Source of the DNA: Metopolophium dirhodum
Taxonomy: Eukaryota > Arthropoda > Insecta > Hemiptera > Aphididae
Length of the DNA stretch: 64,000 nt
Assembly: GCF_019925205.1 (NCBI RefSeq)
Contig: NC_083566.1
Location: forward strand, 19,716,001-19,780,000
Reading direction: 5' to 3'
In this document: piece by piece, positions 40,001-50,969 of the stretch
How positions within the stretch are numbered: position 1 is the stretch's first letter
How the letters are laid out: each line of letters begins with the position of its first letter
The notes under the pieces: generated by a model
Told to the model about the DNA's origin: nothing
The model's input: only the letters and a program-made list of their open reading frames with translations
Databases searched by the model: none
Translations under genes and position numbers: made by a program

Positions 40001-40373
40001 CAAATTGAATGTTCTATAACTTTGTTGAGTCCTATAGAATAAAAAATATGATTAGTTAATGAGATATAATCAAAAACCGAAAAGTCTCAAATATTTTAGA
40101 TATTTGCCCCTTTCCCTAAGTTAGCATAGGAACCTCTAGGTCGAAAACTTAGGATAGACATCCAAGAGTACCCCTAGAAAACCTGTACAAATTCAATTAA
40201 CTTTAGAATACTTTCCATGTAAAAAGCGGATATCGACTGGACTATACATAAATTCATTAAGTACACTGTACCTACAGTATTATATTATATTTTATGTAAA
40301 TATTACTTACAAGTAAATTGGCATCTTCTAATTGTTTTCTTTTCTTTTCAATTTCAGCTTTTAAAAGATCCAT
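34083..40373 (-). CDS. PRPF18: Pre-mRNA-splicing factor 18 (PRPF18), four exons
   Basis: The minus-strand exons are 40373-40311, 39410-39290, 34990-34818 and 34751-34083, joined in phase to 341 residues, almost the same as the human protein. PRPF18 acts in the second catalytic step of splicing, helping 3' splice-site choice in the U5 snRNP/spliceosome in the nucleus. The protein opens with the conserved MDLLKAEIEKKRKQLED helix, followed by KRSDLLNKERE. The PRP4-like (SFM) motif LSRKEVIRRLRDRGEPITLF lies at about 77-96. The C-terminal Prp18 helical domain spans roughly 150-330, with the invariant loop AIGNAPWPIGVTMVGIH near 270 and FSKNVAHVLNDETQRKYIQ. Introns 1 and 2 are full of transposons, including a LINE in the same orientation as the gene. 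It diverges from D2HGDH. Confidence 0.94.
35165..37470 (-). mobile_element. Degenerate jockey-like LINE (reverse transcriptase), split by a Merlin-like element
   Basis: Minus-strand reading gives reverse-transcriptase fragments in order: the upstream segment with FFSSVFSDDHF (about 37430-37327), then, after the inserted element, IVEPDGSSGEYF, TPVLKSG, YTDFNKAFDSVNHN (36404-35901), the catalytic FADD box at 35750-35739 in another frame, and the C-terminal thumb and tail region with LGFILNSDLDPRPHIENI (35612-35187). Frame changes between these blocks and the lack of a 5' end show that it is dead. Family level (jockey/CR1-type non-LTR) is inferred from the order and wording of the motifs. It lies in PRPF18 intron 2, sense to the gene. 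Confidence 0.8.
36432..37318 (+). mobile_element. Merlin-like (IS1016/ISXO2-type) DNA transposon, defective
   Basis: The ends are perfect inverted repeats of 27 bp, starting GGCTATCTTGTCGTATGCGC. The flanking 8-bp duplication acattttc at 36424-36431 and 37319-37326 is exact, which is the Merlin hallmark length. Plus-strand frames 36652-36860 and 36915-37200 join across a 54-bp GT/AG intron. Together they give a zinc ribbon (CNKCSSKMKYY...LRCKRKGCQTTQSIR) and the helix-turn-helix part (YYWCQDLKQSTI...AHTVCDWMNLCRD), then GGPGIVIQ. This is the N-terminal half of an ISXO2-like transposase. The following catalytic DDE part is absent, so the copy is non-autonomous. Extra copies of ggtagagc/gctctacc near both ends may be transposase-binding repeats. 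It interrupts the LINE. Confidence 0.82.
38244..39165. repeat. Interspersed repeat with ends actagctga... and ...attagtatagat
   Basis: It begins actagctgatcctgtgcac and ends ataatattagtatagatta, a pair of end words I associate with widespread insect and invertebrate repeats. A second start (agctgatcctgcgcatttt) lies at 38651, so either two copies are joined or one is internally duplicated. A related start appears in reverse at about 55220-55240. No open frame is convincing and I cannot assign a superfamily. Confidence 0.45.
39473..40242. mobile_element. Tc1/mariner-type element with long terminal inverted repeats
   Basis: The ends gtccagtcgat and its reverse complement atcgactggac are flanked by TA on each side (39471-39472, 40243-40244). 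Similarity between the two arms continues inward for roughly 160 bp, through aatttgtacaggtt and ctaggggtactct, with scattered mismatches. The middle has no transposase frame. A foldback MITE of the Tc1/mariner group is the best reading, given the TA target. It lies in PRPF18 intron 1. Confidence 0.7.
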
Positions 40374-41943
40374 ATTATAATTGTAATTCAATTAAAAATT
40401 TTTTTGTAATACATTGACTTGAAACTAATAACTAAGAAGTGACTAGTGAGAAGTATGAATAAAAATCAAGATTCTAATTTCTATAAGGTATATAGCACGG
40501 ATATAGATACTATGGTTGCACGATATACCTATCTTAAATTAAGATAAACTTACTAGTTAGTAGTTACTACTTAGTCCGTGATATCACAGATTATATGAAT
40601 TATATTATATTTTCATATAATCTGTGGTGATATTATCTATATATGTGATAATGCAAGACAAAATAAACAGGACCTTAAATCGTGGTATATCTTAATTCGT
40701 GATCGTGGTATAGTTACAGAATTCTGTGGTATAATTGCCCAAAGAGCTATGATAAGATGTCACGGGAAATGAATCCAGATTTGATCCAGATTCCGCTTTT
40801 TTTTTGCGCTCTTTTAAATTTAAATCTGTTATCTGGTGTTAATTGTATAATATATAGTGATACAATCTGCAAAAGTGCAAAATATTAAATAATGTCTGCT
40901 AGACGCTAGTTGCTACTCTGCTCATAAAGCAATTGAAATTACAACAACCATCTCAATAGCTAGTGCTAGATTATTTTTTTTAAATGTCATATACTCATTT
41001 TTATAGGTTATGTAGGAAATAGTTTTCGATTTGTTGTATTCATGATGTAGAGAATCTTCTCTACATCGTGGTTGTATTAGTATTGATGAACTATAAAAAT
41101 AAAGTTTAGTACTTAATTAATTTTTTTTTTCAAAACTCGCTTCTACTTTAGTACTAAATATTAAAAGAAAATCCTATGCTCATGTTAATGTTACAGGGTT
41201 ACACACTTGCACCGCAACTCACAAGTATCCAAAACAGACAATTTTTCCGTAGTATTACTGATCAATTCTGAATATTCTGATACTTGATGACAAACATAAA
41301 AACGTTTATTTAGAGATGTATATTAATTAATACATATATATCTGTGGCTTACTTATAGCGCTATTGGTAATTTATCCCCTGGTTTATACATAGAAGATAA
41401 TCACGATTTAAGAAATTATAGTGGATATAGTAGTATAAGATTCTATAGATAATAATATTATGCTTGATAGTTGATACAGTTTTTATTTTATATCCTGTTG
41501 AGTAATGTTAAATGTTTTTAGCAAAATGAAAATCACGAGGAGTTAGGATCAAGGTCAACAACTTGCTGTATATTATTGTTATTAGTTATTACGTTAATTA
41601 GTTTCCTTTTAGTTCAAATACATCAAACGTTATCTCAGAGAACAGTGATTACTTATAAATTTACTTATAAAGTTCATAATATGCCAACGTTTTACGAACA
41701 ATAAGCTACTTAGATAATATATACTATGGCTACAGCGCGTAGCGTATTCTAAATAAATCTGATAAATCCGCTACTTACAATTGTTTTAGTCCAATAATGA
41801 AAAACGATTAGCAAATGCATAATTAATTTTTTTTAATTAAACTCTGGATATAACAAAATAAAATTTAAAAAAGTTTGGTAAACAGACTTAAAAATTATTA
41901 AATAAATAACTATTGTTTTCAAATCGATTAATTTAATACTAAA
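40374..41943. promoter_or_regulatory. Divergent promoter region of PRPF18 and D2HGDH
   Basis: These 1.57 kb hold both 5' UTRs and promoters. An imperfect palindrome lies at 40581-40633: atatcacagattatatgaa on the left, ttcatataatctgtggtgat on the right. It is close to the PRPF18 start and may be an old MITE or just AT-rich structure. No TATA-type element is decisive, and no coding frame is credible. Confidence 0.45.
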
Positions 41944-44900
41944 ATGACATTTAATTTCTTTAATGTTCGCAAGCTTTATACTAAGGCTGCATTGTGTAAA
42001 AATGTTCAGTTAACTAAAGATAGATTTCCTAATTTAAAAAGAGGATCATATGGCATGGTAGACTCTACAGATATTGAATATTTCAAAAACCTTTTAGGTG
42101 TTAACAATTTTATTACTGGTGAAGAAGTAAAATCTTACAACGAAGATTGGTTAAAATCTGTTTCTGGTAAATATTTAAAATCTCAATGAATATTATTTTA
42201 ATAATGGATAAGTTGTAACCATAGGTTTCAGTAAGTATGTGCTTAAACCAAAAACAACTGAACAAGTATCAACAATTCTCAAATATTGTTATAAGCGCAG
42301 TATAGCAGTCTGTGTTCAAGGTGGCAATACTGGTCTTGTTGGAGGTAGTGTTCCAGTTTTTGATGAAGTAATTTTATCCACTTCTGCAATGAATTCAATT
42401 ATTAGCTTTAATAAATTATCAGGTAAATATAAATATGTCATATCAAAATTATACTTATTAAATTACAATGTATACTATTTAAACTTGTTGCGTAATTGAT
42501 GTGTGTAAAATTGCAGTTCCTAACATTAATTTGGACTATTTGGAGGTTTTATTATTATAAGTTAAAATTTTCTGAAATTCAATTAATGGTTCTGTAAGTA
42601 CCTATCTGTATCTTCTTATTCCTCAAATATTTTATGTTCATATTTTTATATTTTTCAAATCTGTTTAACAAGTTAAGGAATACCTATAATTGATTTTTAA
42701 ACCCTTCACGTTTTATCTAATTATGTAACTAGGAGGTACCTACAACCTACACATTGATTGACATTAAGTTAGATTTTATCAATTGAATTTATTTAGGTGT
42801 TTTGGTATGCCAAGCTGGATGTGTATTAGAAAATTTGATGAATTATGTTCAAAGCGAAGGGTTTATAATGCCATTTGATTTGGGCGCAAAAGGCACCTGT
42901 CAGATTGGAGGTAATTTAGCAACTAATGCTGGAGGTTTAAGATTAATTAAATATGGAAGTCTACACGGAAGCGTATTGGGATTACAAGCGGTAGTTTTGT
43001 TTATGCCTATTCAATTTAAATTATTATAAATTACTAATTAGGTATAATTACAATGTTAATTTATGACGTTTAGGTTTTGGCTGATGGACAAATTTTAGAT
43101 TGTCTTAATACATTGAAAAAAGACAATACAGGATATCATTTGAAACATTTGTTTATTGGTTCTGAAGGAACATTGGGAGTTATTACAAAAATTGCTATTC
43201 AATGTCCAAATACCCCAACATTTGTTAATGTATCATTTATTGGTGAGTTAAAAATTCTATACTCATATTATTTTTAAATGTATTATGTTCAGGCCTGTTA
43301 CCAGATATTTTCTTCCCTAAAGTGAAAACTTTAACACAGCTTTCAGACGTAATGTAAAAAAATAATGTTTAATTAGATTGTTATGCTATAAGAAAAAAAC
43401 ACCAGTTTTTATTTTTAATACCTACTCAAAAACTGAGTAAAATTATTATAGTTTTAATAATTAATTTATCTGGCTATATATTTATAATAATTTTAAAGGA
43501 GTAGATAGTATTTGTGTAATTATTAATACTAAAATTCATTAGTACAGATTAGGAGCCATGTATGTAATATGTTTAAAAACTGAAAAGTTTATTAACAATA
43601 AGCGGGCAAGTAGGTAACCCCTCTGTTGTAGAATTGTGTACAGCTGTCATTGGATAAATTTCAATTCAATGATAAATAATTGCATACGAAAAATGATCTT
43701 GAGCGAAACCGGTCTATCAACATATATTTGATGATATATTTATATGGCTATCATAGTAGTTTATTTTTGCTTTTAGTAATACTGTAGGTTGAATTAATTT
43801 TAACCGAAACCATTAGATTTATTTTATTTTTATATTAACTTTTGAGTCAGTATTGATTTACCGTAGAACTGTGTGAATAGGTTTGTAGTATAAATAAGCA
43901 ATAACTATTAATCAAAATATTTTGAAAATGGCCTTATGTATATAAAATAAATTACGATAATACATATACAAGTTTTAATTCGCCACAATCCACAAATATA
44001 TTTGAATTCAAACACAATAACTAAAAATGTTATTCTTTCTTTAAATATTAATTTGTTTCTTCATAACTCATAAAAATATACTATAGTTTAATGGTGATAC
44101 CTTAGATATTTTATCAAATCGCCAATGATGTTTCTTATTTGATTATAATATTAATCTTTCAATGCAACTTGGATATCACAGGTTAAATTACTTAATTTTT
44201 AAAAATAGTTAGGCGGGCAGCATAATTTAAAGTAAAATTTTACATTATTTTGTAAATTAACATAACGTCCACTAAGTATCAACTATGCATACATTACCAT
44301 CACATTTTTAAATATCAGTTTCTTTTTATATTTGATTTTTATGTTTCTATTTAATTAAAATTCAAAATATTTAACTAACTGTAACTTCTTATATACAATT
44401 TTTCATTTATTAAAATAATTAAATAGTTTAGGTGCTTTTTTATATTTTAAGGGCCGTAATCATAGTTCAATGCTTAAAAATAAGTATTGCTTAAGCTATA
44501 TGCCTATACTTATGACTCAAATAAGATTCATAAACAAGACTTTAGCTTAAGAAAAGAAAAAGTATTACTTGTTTTTAAAGTTAGTTGAAACCTTAATCAT
44601 TGCTTTTAGTTATTATCACACATTTTTATTTTTTAATTCATCAAAATTAGCTTAAGCAATACTTATTTCTAAACATTGACTATGAATACGGTGCTTTTAT
44701 CAGAGTTTTATAGAGCTACAAAATCCAAACTGTACTTATGAGGTACCTTGTGTTAAATATTCAAGCATTTTAACAGAGCATGCATTTATAGAAAAAAAAT
44801 TTTGAAAATTTCCTATTTATTAAGAAAAATACTGTACCACCTTGATGCACTTTCCTATCAGAAAAGATAATGAAGATTAAAACACTATTACTGTTCCAAA

Positions 44901-46253
44901 AGGTGATGAAAAAACAAAAATCAATATAAAAAAAATTTTAAACAATACACGTTTTTTTCACGAGTTTTTTAAATTTTCTAATGTTATCAATTACAATTAT
45001 GTGTAATGATGGCTAGTGCCAACAGCTTTGGGTTGTTTTGTATGGTCATACATTTGTAATTACTCATAATTTGTGTAACTTATGTACTGTGTTTCTCATT
45101 ATTTTATTTGAATTTCTAATTAAATTCACTTTTAAATACTTTAAATCTAAATTAGTGTTAACGCTATAACAATGTGACATCACAATAGTTTTGAATTAAA
45201 TTATTTTAATTATAAGTAATATTTGGCTGTCCAATTTTCTGATATATTTTAAATAATTGTATTATTAATTTATTTTTTCAACTCAAAAAGAACACATAAC
45301 TTACTTGTACCCTAATGACGTACTTGATTGTGTTCATTATTATTTATTTACAGGCTTAGAATCATTTGATAAAGTATTAAGTTTCTTCTCATTAGTACGA
45401 AAAGAATTTTCTGCCAGTCTTTCATCATTTGAACTAATGGACGCTGTAGCAATAAAAAGTGTGCAAAAAAATATTGGCATTAAGTGTCCAATAAATGACA
45501 ATCTGAAATTTTACGTTCTTGTAGAATTATCAGGTGATAATAATTATATCAGTCATTCCATTCAAGAATTTTTAGAAAAAGCTCTAGATGAAGACTTAAT
45601 TTTAGATGCTACTGTAGCAGACCAACCATCACTAATTCAAGTAATGAATATCTATAGAGAAAATATTATAATAAACAAATGAATGTTAAAGTAAATAATT
45701 TTATTTAGAAAATTGAAAATGTTTAGAATTTATGGAAAATAAGAGAAAATATTCCTGAAAGTTTATTAAGATATGGATATGTCTATAAATATGATATAAC
45801 TTTACCTCATGAGTTATTTTACAAGATTGTGCCTGAAATAAGGAAACGATTAGAAAATTTAGATGTTAAAGCGGTTTGTGGCTATGGACATTTAGGTAAT
45901 AATTAAGTACTTATTGTTTTACCAATATTAAATTTTAATTTTATGATCTAATTTGTATTTTATATTGTGTCATATTTGTATTTGTAGGTGATGGAAATTT
46001 ACATTTAAATGTGGCTACAATTGAACATAATGTTGAAATAGCTTCGGCCATTGAACCTTATGTATATGAATGGACTAGTAAATACAAAGGAAGTATAAGT
46101 GCTGAACATGGAATTGGATTTTTAAAAAGTAAATATTTGAAATATTCAAAATCCAATTTAGAAATAGATCTAATGAAAAAATTAAAAAATACTATTGATC
46201 CAAAGAAAATATTAAATCCATACAAGATTTTCCCACAAGATGAGATCAATTGA
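41944..46253 (+). CDS. D2HGDH: D-2-hydroxyglutarate dehydrogenase, mitochondrial, seven exons
   Basis: The exons are 41944-42166, 42225-42422, 42797-42990, 43074-43242, 45354-45640, 45727-45895 and 45988-46253, giving 501 residues with all phases matching. This FAD enzyme oxidises D-2-hydroxyglutarate to 2-oxoglutarate, passing electrons to the ETF pathway. The N-terminus (MTFNFFNVRKLYTKAALCKN) is basic and hydroxylated, like a mitochondrial presequence. The FAD-binding PCMH domain has QGGNTGLVGGSVPVFDE (106-122), VLVCQAGCVLENL, PFDLGAKGTCQIGG, TNAGGLRLIKYGSLHG and FIGSEGTLGVIT. The C-terminal half has the metal-site residues His412 and His419 (GYGHLGDGNLHLN) and Glu453 (SAEHGIG), then ILNPYK. 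It looks intact. Exon 3 ends GLQA and exon 4 continues VLADG, which rules out the longer read-through at 42991. Confidence 0.95.
43598..43735 (-). repeat. Decayed fragment of the dispersed repeat family in D2HGDH intron 4
   Basis: It retains gcgggcaagtaggta, a degenerate form of the family's ctctgctgtacag block, and ttgagcgaaaccggtc. It is more diverged than the copies in RNF19 intron 1. A second decayed piece with ctttcctatcagaaaagata lies at about 44840-44960 in the same intron. Confidence 0.5.
44451..44694. mobile_element. Short MITE with ~45 bp terminal inverted repeats
   Basis: The left arm gggccgtaatcatagttcaa...aataagtattgcttaagct matches, in reverse complement, the right arm ending ...gactatgaatacggtgc. 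The arms share about 45 bp with several mismatches. The flanks (ttaa on the left, ttta on the right) do not give a clean duplication, so the superfamily (PIF/Harbinger- or piggyBac-like) stays open. It lies in D2HGDH intron 4. Confidence 0.65.
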
Positions 46254-47959
46254 GTTTCAAACTTATATTTAAACAAATAATATGTATAGGTATTAGTGTA
46301 GATAACTTTATTATTTTTTAGGTATTTTATTATGTTGTCAAACATTTAATTTATTGAGATATTAAATATATATTTTTTAAAACAGATTGTTCTTTACTTG
46401 TTTGTGGTATAAACTAGTACTTATAGTTATAACTTATATTTAGTTTCACAACTTCAGTCCAAAAAACCAGTTAAAAGAGGCTCTGGTGTATCATGTTTTA
46501 AGGAGTAATATTTAGGCTATATCTGTGGGTGAGTAGTAAATTAACATTAGTGTGTATATCCAAGAAATTGTACGGTTTATCTACAATATACATCATTTTC
46601 CAATATCTGTAAAAAGTTACCTTATAGTTCAATTAGTTCATATAATTATGTAACTAAGTTAATGAGCACAAAAAGTTTTGTTTATTTTAATTTTCAAAAA
46701 ATATGGAGCTATAAAATTAATTCAAACATTATTTCAAATATTAATGGTAAAATTACTAAACAACAAATACATGAAAAACATTGCCATCCTAAAGTTAGGT
46801 TAGGTACACATCTTACTCCTATTGTCAGATTGAAGTTATTAATTAAAAGAAAAATGTTTTGTGAGAGTATTAATGTTAATTCAAGTAGGAATTGGTATTC
46901 AGAACTTTTTCCCCATGTGGGGCCAACTCAAATACTCAATAGTAATTAAGTATCGTACACATTACACACATTACACATAGTCTGGTAGTCATAACTCAGA
47001 ATATTATACTCAACAACACAAGTTTTATTTCAAGTAATAGTAACAATGTAACAATACATTTCCAACCAACCACCGACCACCTACCCTCAATTTTCAAGTG
47101 GGACCTAGTGACAATTCTGCACGCCACTGCAATTAGGTACATCATTTTTGTTAGAAAACCTTGGAAAAGATTTTCCACAAAACCAAAATACAATTTTAAA
47201 AGCAAATCATGGTCTTGTATTTATGTTTCAAAGTCTGTCAGCCATAGGGGTAGTAGCATCTTTAGATAGGAACTATTTCAGATGTAATATAATACCTATC
47301 CAATCATATGTTTGACTAATCTACTATAGAAATTTAACACAAATGTTAAATATCTTAATGTATTTGTGTACAAGACTAGTTTTACTGCATGTATAACTCT
47401 TATTAATTAACTTTGCTACATTGTTTTATTGTGTTACCAACTGGAAATTTAGAGAGAAAACAGAAAGATGGTCATTTAAAGTTTCAAAATTTCTTTAATT
47501 AGTAATAGACAATAGACAATAGTCCGTGGTCGATAGTTGATATTGATTACAGTCACGGATTACAGTTGAAGACTGAAGTTGATAAAATACATGGAATAAA
47601 ATACTATCTAATTTTTTAATCCATGTCGCTCTTGATAGAGATTAGGGACGCATCGTGCATTCGTGCGTCGTTGTGCACAGTGCACACAATCTTCAATCTT
47701 CATCCTGATCCTGAATATGCTGTTTACCGAATTGATGTGTTTAATATTATCTTAAATCATAGTGAATATTAAGTAAAGCTTCGTGCCGCCGTCCATTTGT
47801 ACTGTGTAGTGTGTTAAGTGATTTTCTATTTGTGTTTTGTTATTAGATCTACCTACGTAAAATATTTATTTCGCGTCGGATTTCGAAGTAGCCACTATGG
47901 TAAAGACATATTTTAATTCTTAGATTTAGTAATATTTTTGTATTAAACCGTTAGCAAAT
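46254..47959. other. Intergenic region between D2HGDH and WDR33
   Basis: It contains the D2HGDH 3' UTR, a stretch of AT-rich DNA, and the WDR33 promoter and 5' UTR (less AT-rich at about 47630-47900). An open frame at 46662-46949 (95 codons) has no recognisable domain, signal or neighbour relationship, and I do not call it a gene. At 47127 a lone cagtggcgtgcagaattg (minus strand) looks like one end of a hAT-type repeat with no matching partner found. Confidence 0.45.
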
Positions 47960-50242
47960 ATGTCGATTACTGTGGATACTTCTTTCTTGGTACCTCCACC
48001 CCCAATAAACTTTTCAATTCCGCCACCTTCAACAAATACATTCATTCCGACAAACTACAGGTTTCAAGGTCCTATACCTTTACACATCCGTGGTCCGAGT
48101 TTGGGTGGACCACCAAGGCATCCACTAAACAAAAGTGCGCCACCACTTGATGTAGATTTTGATGGCAAACGTTTGAGGAAATCAGGTCTCCGTAAAACTG
48201 TGGATTATAATGCATCACTAATTCGGATGCTTCAAAATCGTATTTGGCAACGCGATTTCAGAGATCGACCATTTTTACAGCCAGATATATTATATACACC
48301 TCAACTTTTACCTCCACAGTGTTATGTGGATAATTCTGTAAATTCAGTTACTACTGCTTTTGTCAAAACTGTTACTAATAAAGTACGATGTCCTGTATTT
48401 TGTTTAGCATGGACACCTGAAGGTAGACGTTTAATAACTGGTGCGTCCAGCGGAGAATTTACTCTATGGAATGGGCTAACGTTCAATTTTGAAACTATTT
48501 TGCAAGCACATGACTCACCTGTTCGTTCAATGGTATGGTCTCATAATGGTAACTGGATGACCACTGGTGACCATACTGGTTTCATTAAATATTGGCAATC
48601 AAATATGAATAACGTCAAGATGTTTCAAGCGCATAATGAAGCTGTTAGAGGTATTAGTTTTAGCCAATCAGACGATAAATTTGCAACTTGTTCAGATGAT
48701 GGAACCATACGTATTTGGGATTTTTTTACTAACAGAGAAGAAAAAATACTTCGAGGACACGGCGCGGATGTAAAATGCATTGATTGGCATCCGCATAAAG
48801 GTCTTTTAATTTCTGGTAGTAAAGATAATCAACAGCCAATTAAACTGTGGGACCCAAAAACTGGTCAGTCATTAGCCACTTTACACGCTCATAAAAGTAC
48901 AGTTATGGACGTTAAATGGAATGCCAATGGTAATTGGGTTGTGTCTGCTTCCAGAGATCACTTATTAAAATTATTTGATATTAGAAATCTTTCCCATGAA
49001 GTTCAAACATTCAGAGGTCACAAAAAAGAAGCTAGTACTATTGCCTGGCATCCATATCATGAAAACTTATTTTGTAGTGGTGGTTCTGATGGTGCTATAT
49101 TATTTTGGAATGTGGGTGTTGATAAATTTGTGGGATCTGTTGATCAAGCTCATGATAGTATTGTTTGGTCATTAGCTTGGCATCCATTAGGTGAGGTTTT
49201 GTGTTCTGGTTCAAATGATTACACTTGTAAGTTTTGGACCCGAAATAGACCTGGAGATAAAATGACTGGAAAATATCACTCAGTAAATACAGTTTCTAAC
49301 ATGTTAAAGACAGATAATATGTGTGCTGATGCTCAATCGACTATTCCTGGAATGGGTCTAGAAGACATTGATGAAGAAGATACTAATAAAACATTAGTTG
49401 ACAATAATACCATACCACTTTTAGATATTGCTTCTACTGAAGAAACAACTAGAGTTCGACAAATTAAGAAAATTCCCTACTCCAAACCTATTCCTAAAAA
49501 TTTCCAAAAGTTTTGGAATGAATATAAGACTAATGATGAAATTATTGAAGATGATGCAGAAGAAAATCTTGGCCCTGATAGTGATGTAGTCAATAATGTT
49601 GTTGAAAGTTTAATGGATTTGATACCAGGATCTAGACCAGCAAGCGAATTAAAGCCAGAATCTCTTCTTGTTTATGGACAAATGATAAAAGTAGATCAAA
49701 ATTCACCATTAGCAAATGCAATTCGGGAAGGTCGAGAATCATTAATGCGTCTTCTTCATTCTGGTGCAATTCCAGAAGTACGGCAACATCTATCTTTTGA
49801 AAGCAACAAAGATCCAATTTATTCATATGCTACCAAACACCTTCAAAAAGATCAAGACTTACGCAGAAACCAATTTATTAATAATGTAAATGTCAACTTT
49901 CCTATGAATCAAGATGTTGATCTTAGAGTCAATAATAATTTTAATCCAAATTATGGTTCTTCTACTAATTTTCAAACAGCTTCTAATGATAATTTTAATA
50001 GACCAGTTATAAATCAACCATCAAACGCAACCGGATACAATCAACAACCGAGATCTTATTACAATAAATCACATCCTTACAATAACAATATACAAAATAA
50101 TAGGCCATCTCGACAATATGGAAACAATCAAAATGGCATGCGAAATGGTCCGCCACCTAATTTAATGGACTCCACCTTTTCAAGGCCATCCACTTACAGA
50201 TCAAATTCACAAAGACCACCTCAAAATTATAACAATATGTGA
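47960..50242 (+). CDS. WDR33: WDR33, pre-mRNA 3'-end processing WD-repeat protein (single coding exon)
   Basis: The 760-codon frame is uninterrupted. WDR33 is the CPSF/mPSF subunit that, with CPSF30, recognises the AAUAAA poly(A) signal. The N-terminus has proline-rich segments, then the conserved RKTVDYNASLIRMLQNRIWQ (about 75-94) and RDFRDRPFLQPD. WD40 repeats fill about 140-430, starting with VRCPVFCLAWTPEGRRLITG and including SDDGTIRIWDF, GSKDNQQPIKLWDPKTGQ, ASRDHLLKLFDIRN and GSNDYTCKFWTR. An acidic linker and RPASELKPESLLVYGQM follow. The tail (about 630-760) is rich in Asn, Pro, Gln and Tyr, replacing the long collagen-like and Gly/Arg region of vertebrates. An ATG in frame at the start of the conserved MSITVDTSFLVPPP is chosen. 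A 5' UTR intron is possible. Confidence 0.95.
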   Translation: MSITVDTSFLVPPPPINFSIPPPSTNTFIPTNYRFQGPIPLHIRGPSLGGPPRHPLNKSAPPLDVDFDGKRLRKSGLRKTVDYNASLIRMLQNRIWQRDFRDRPFLQPDILYTPQLLPPQCYVDNSVNSVTTAFVKTVTNKVRCPVFCLAWTPEGRRLITGASSGEFTLWNGLTFNFETILQAHDSPVRSMVWSHNGNWMTTGDHTGFIKYWQSNMNNVKMFQAHNEAVRGISFSQSDDKFATCSDDGTIRIWDFFTNREEKILRGHGADVKCIDWHPHKGLLISGSKDNQQPIKLWDPKTGQSLATLHAHKSTVMDVKWNANGNWVVSASRDHLLKLFDIRNLSHEVQTFRGHKKEASTIAWHPYHENLFCSGGSDGAILFWNVGVDKFVGSVDQAHDSIVWSLAWHPLGEVLCSGSNDYTCKFWTRNRPGDKMTGKYHSVNTVSNMLKTDNMCADAQSTIPGMGLEDIDEEDTNKTLVDNNTIPLLDIASTEETTRVRQIKKIPYSKPIPKNFQKFWNEYKTNDEIIEDDAEENLGPDSDVVNNVVESLMDLIPGSRPASELKPESLLVYGQMIKVDQNSPLANAIREGRESLMRLLHSGAIPEVRQHLSFESNKDPIYSYATKHLQKDQDLRRNQFINNVNVNFPMNQDVDLRVNNNFNPNYGSSTNFQTASNDNFNRPVINQPSNATGYNQQPRSYYNKSHPYNNNIQNNRPSRQYGNNQNGMRNGPPPNLMDSTFSRPSTYRSNSQRPPQNYNNM

Positions 50243-50735
50243 ATTTTTCTGAGTGGGTACCGAGTTGATATATAAAACTATTACACGGTAATATTCAATT
50301 TATAAAATATTGTAAAATACTTGTTCATGTTTTGCATATAAAATATAAAATAATTTCCTTATCATAGGTAGATAGATACATATAATTATTTTATGTATAC
50401 ATTTTTTTTTTTAGAATATTAACCAAAAAGTAATGTTCAATGTAACATTTTTTGTCTGACTATTGTTGTTCATAAATTATTATTGTTATATTGTATAAAC
50501 ACCTTCAAAGCATTTACTTTTAAAAATTTGAAAAAGAAAAAGAGAAAATAATAATTATATACCAAAATTTCATATTTTAATCCTGTTCCCGTTTTCTAAA
50601 AAAAAAATATATATTGCTACATGCTTTTATTTTTAATACATTGGATTTCCCAGTTTATGTAGCAATTTGTATACAATTTATTTTTCAGATGAAGTCAACT
50701 TAGGGTTAAATCCCGCTCCCCTCCCGTAAAATACT

Positions 50736-50969
50736 CAGTGGCATATACATGAGGGATCAGACCCCCCCCCCCCCCCCCCGATTGGCTTTGGAGTGAATAA
50801 TCATCCATATTGTGTTTGATGTGAATTTTGAATCAATTAAAATTATATTCTATGTTCATTATTGTAATTTTGAGAGGGTGGGGGATTTTCCAATTTTCCC
50901 CTCCCATTTAGCTATGTCGTTTTCTTTTTTTGATCCTCTCCCCTTTCAGAAATCATGTCCACACCACTG
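50736..50969. mobile_element. Small hAT-type MITE containing an 18-bp C run
   Basis: The ends cagtggcatatacatga and, reversed, cagtggtgtggacatga form an imperfect inverted repeat. The flanks aaaatact (50728-50735) and aaaagact (50970-50977) match at seven of eight positions. Inside, at 50762-50779, there is an uninterrupted run of 18 C. The run and the short length argue for a non-autonomous element. Confidence 0.55.

Noticed and set aside
46662..46949. Plus-strand frame of 95 codons
   Set aside because: No domain, no splice partner and AT-rich chance composition. It is not supported as a gene.
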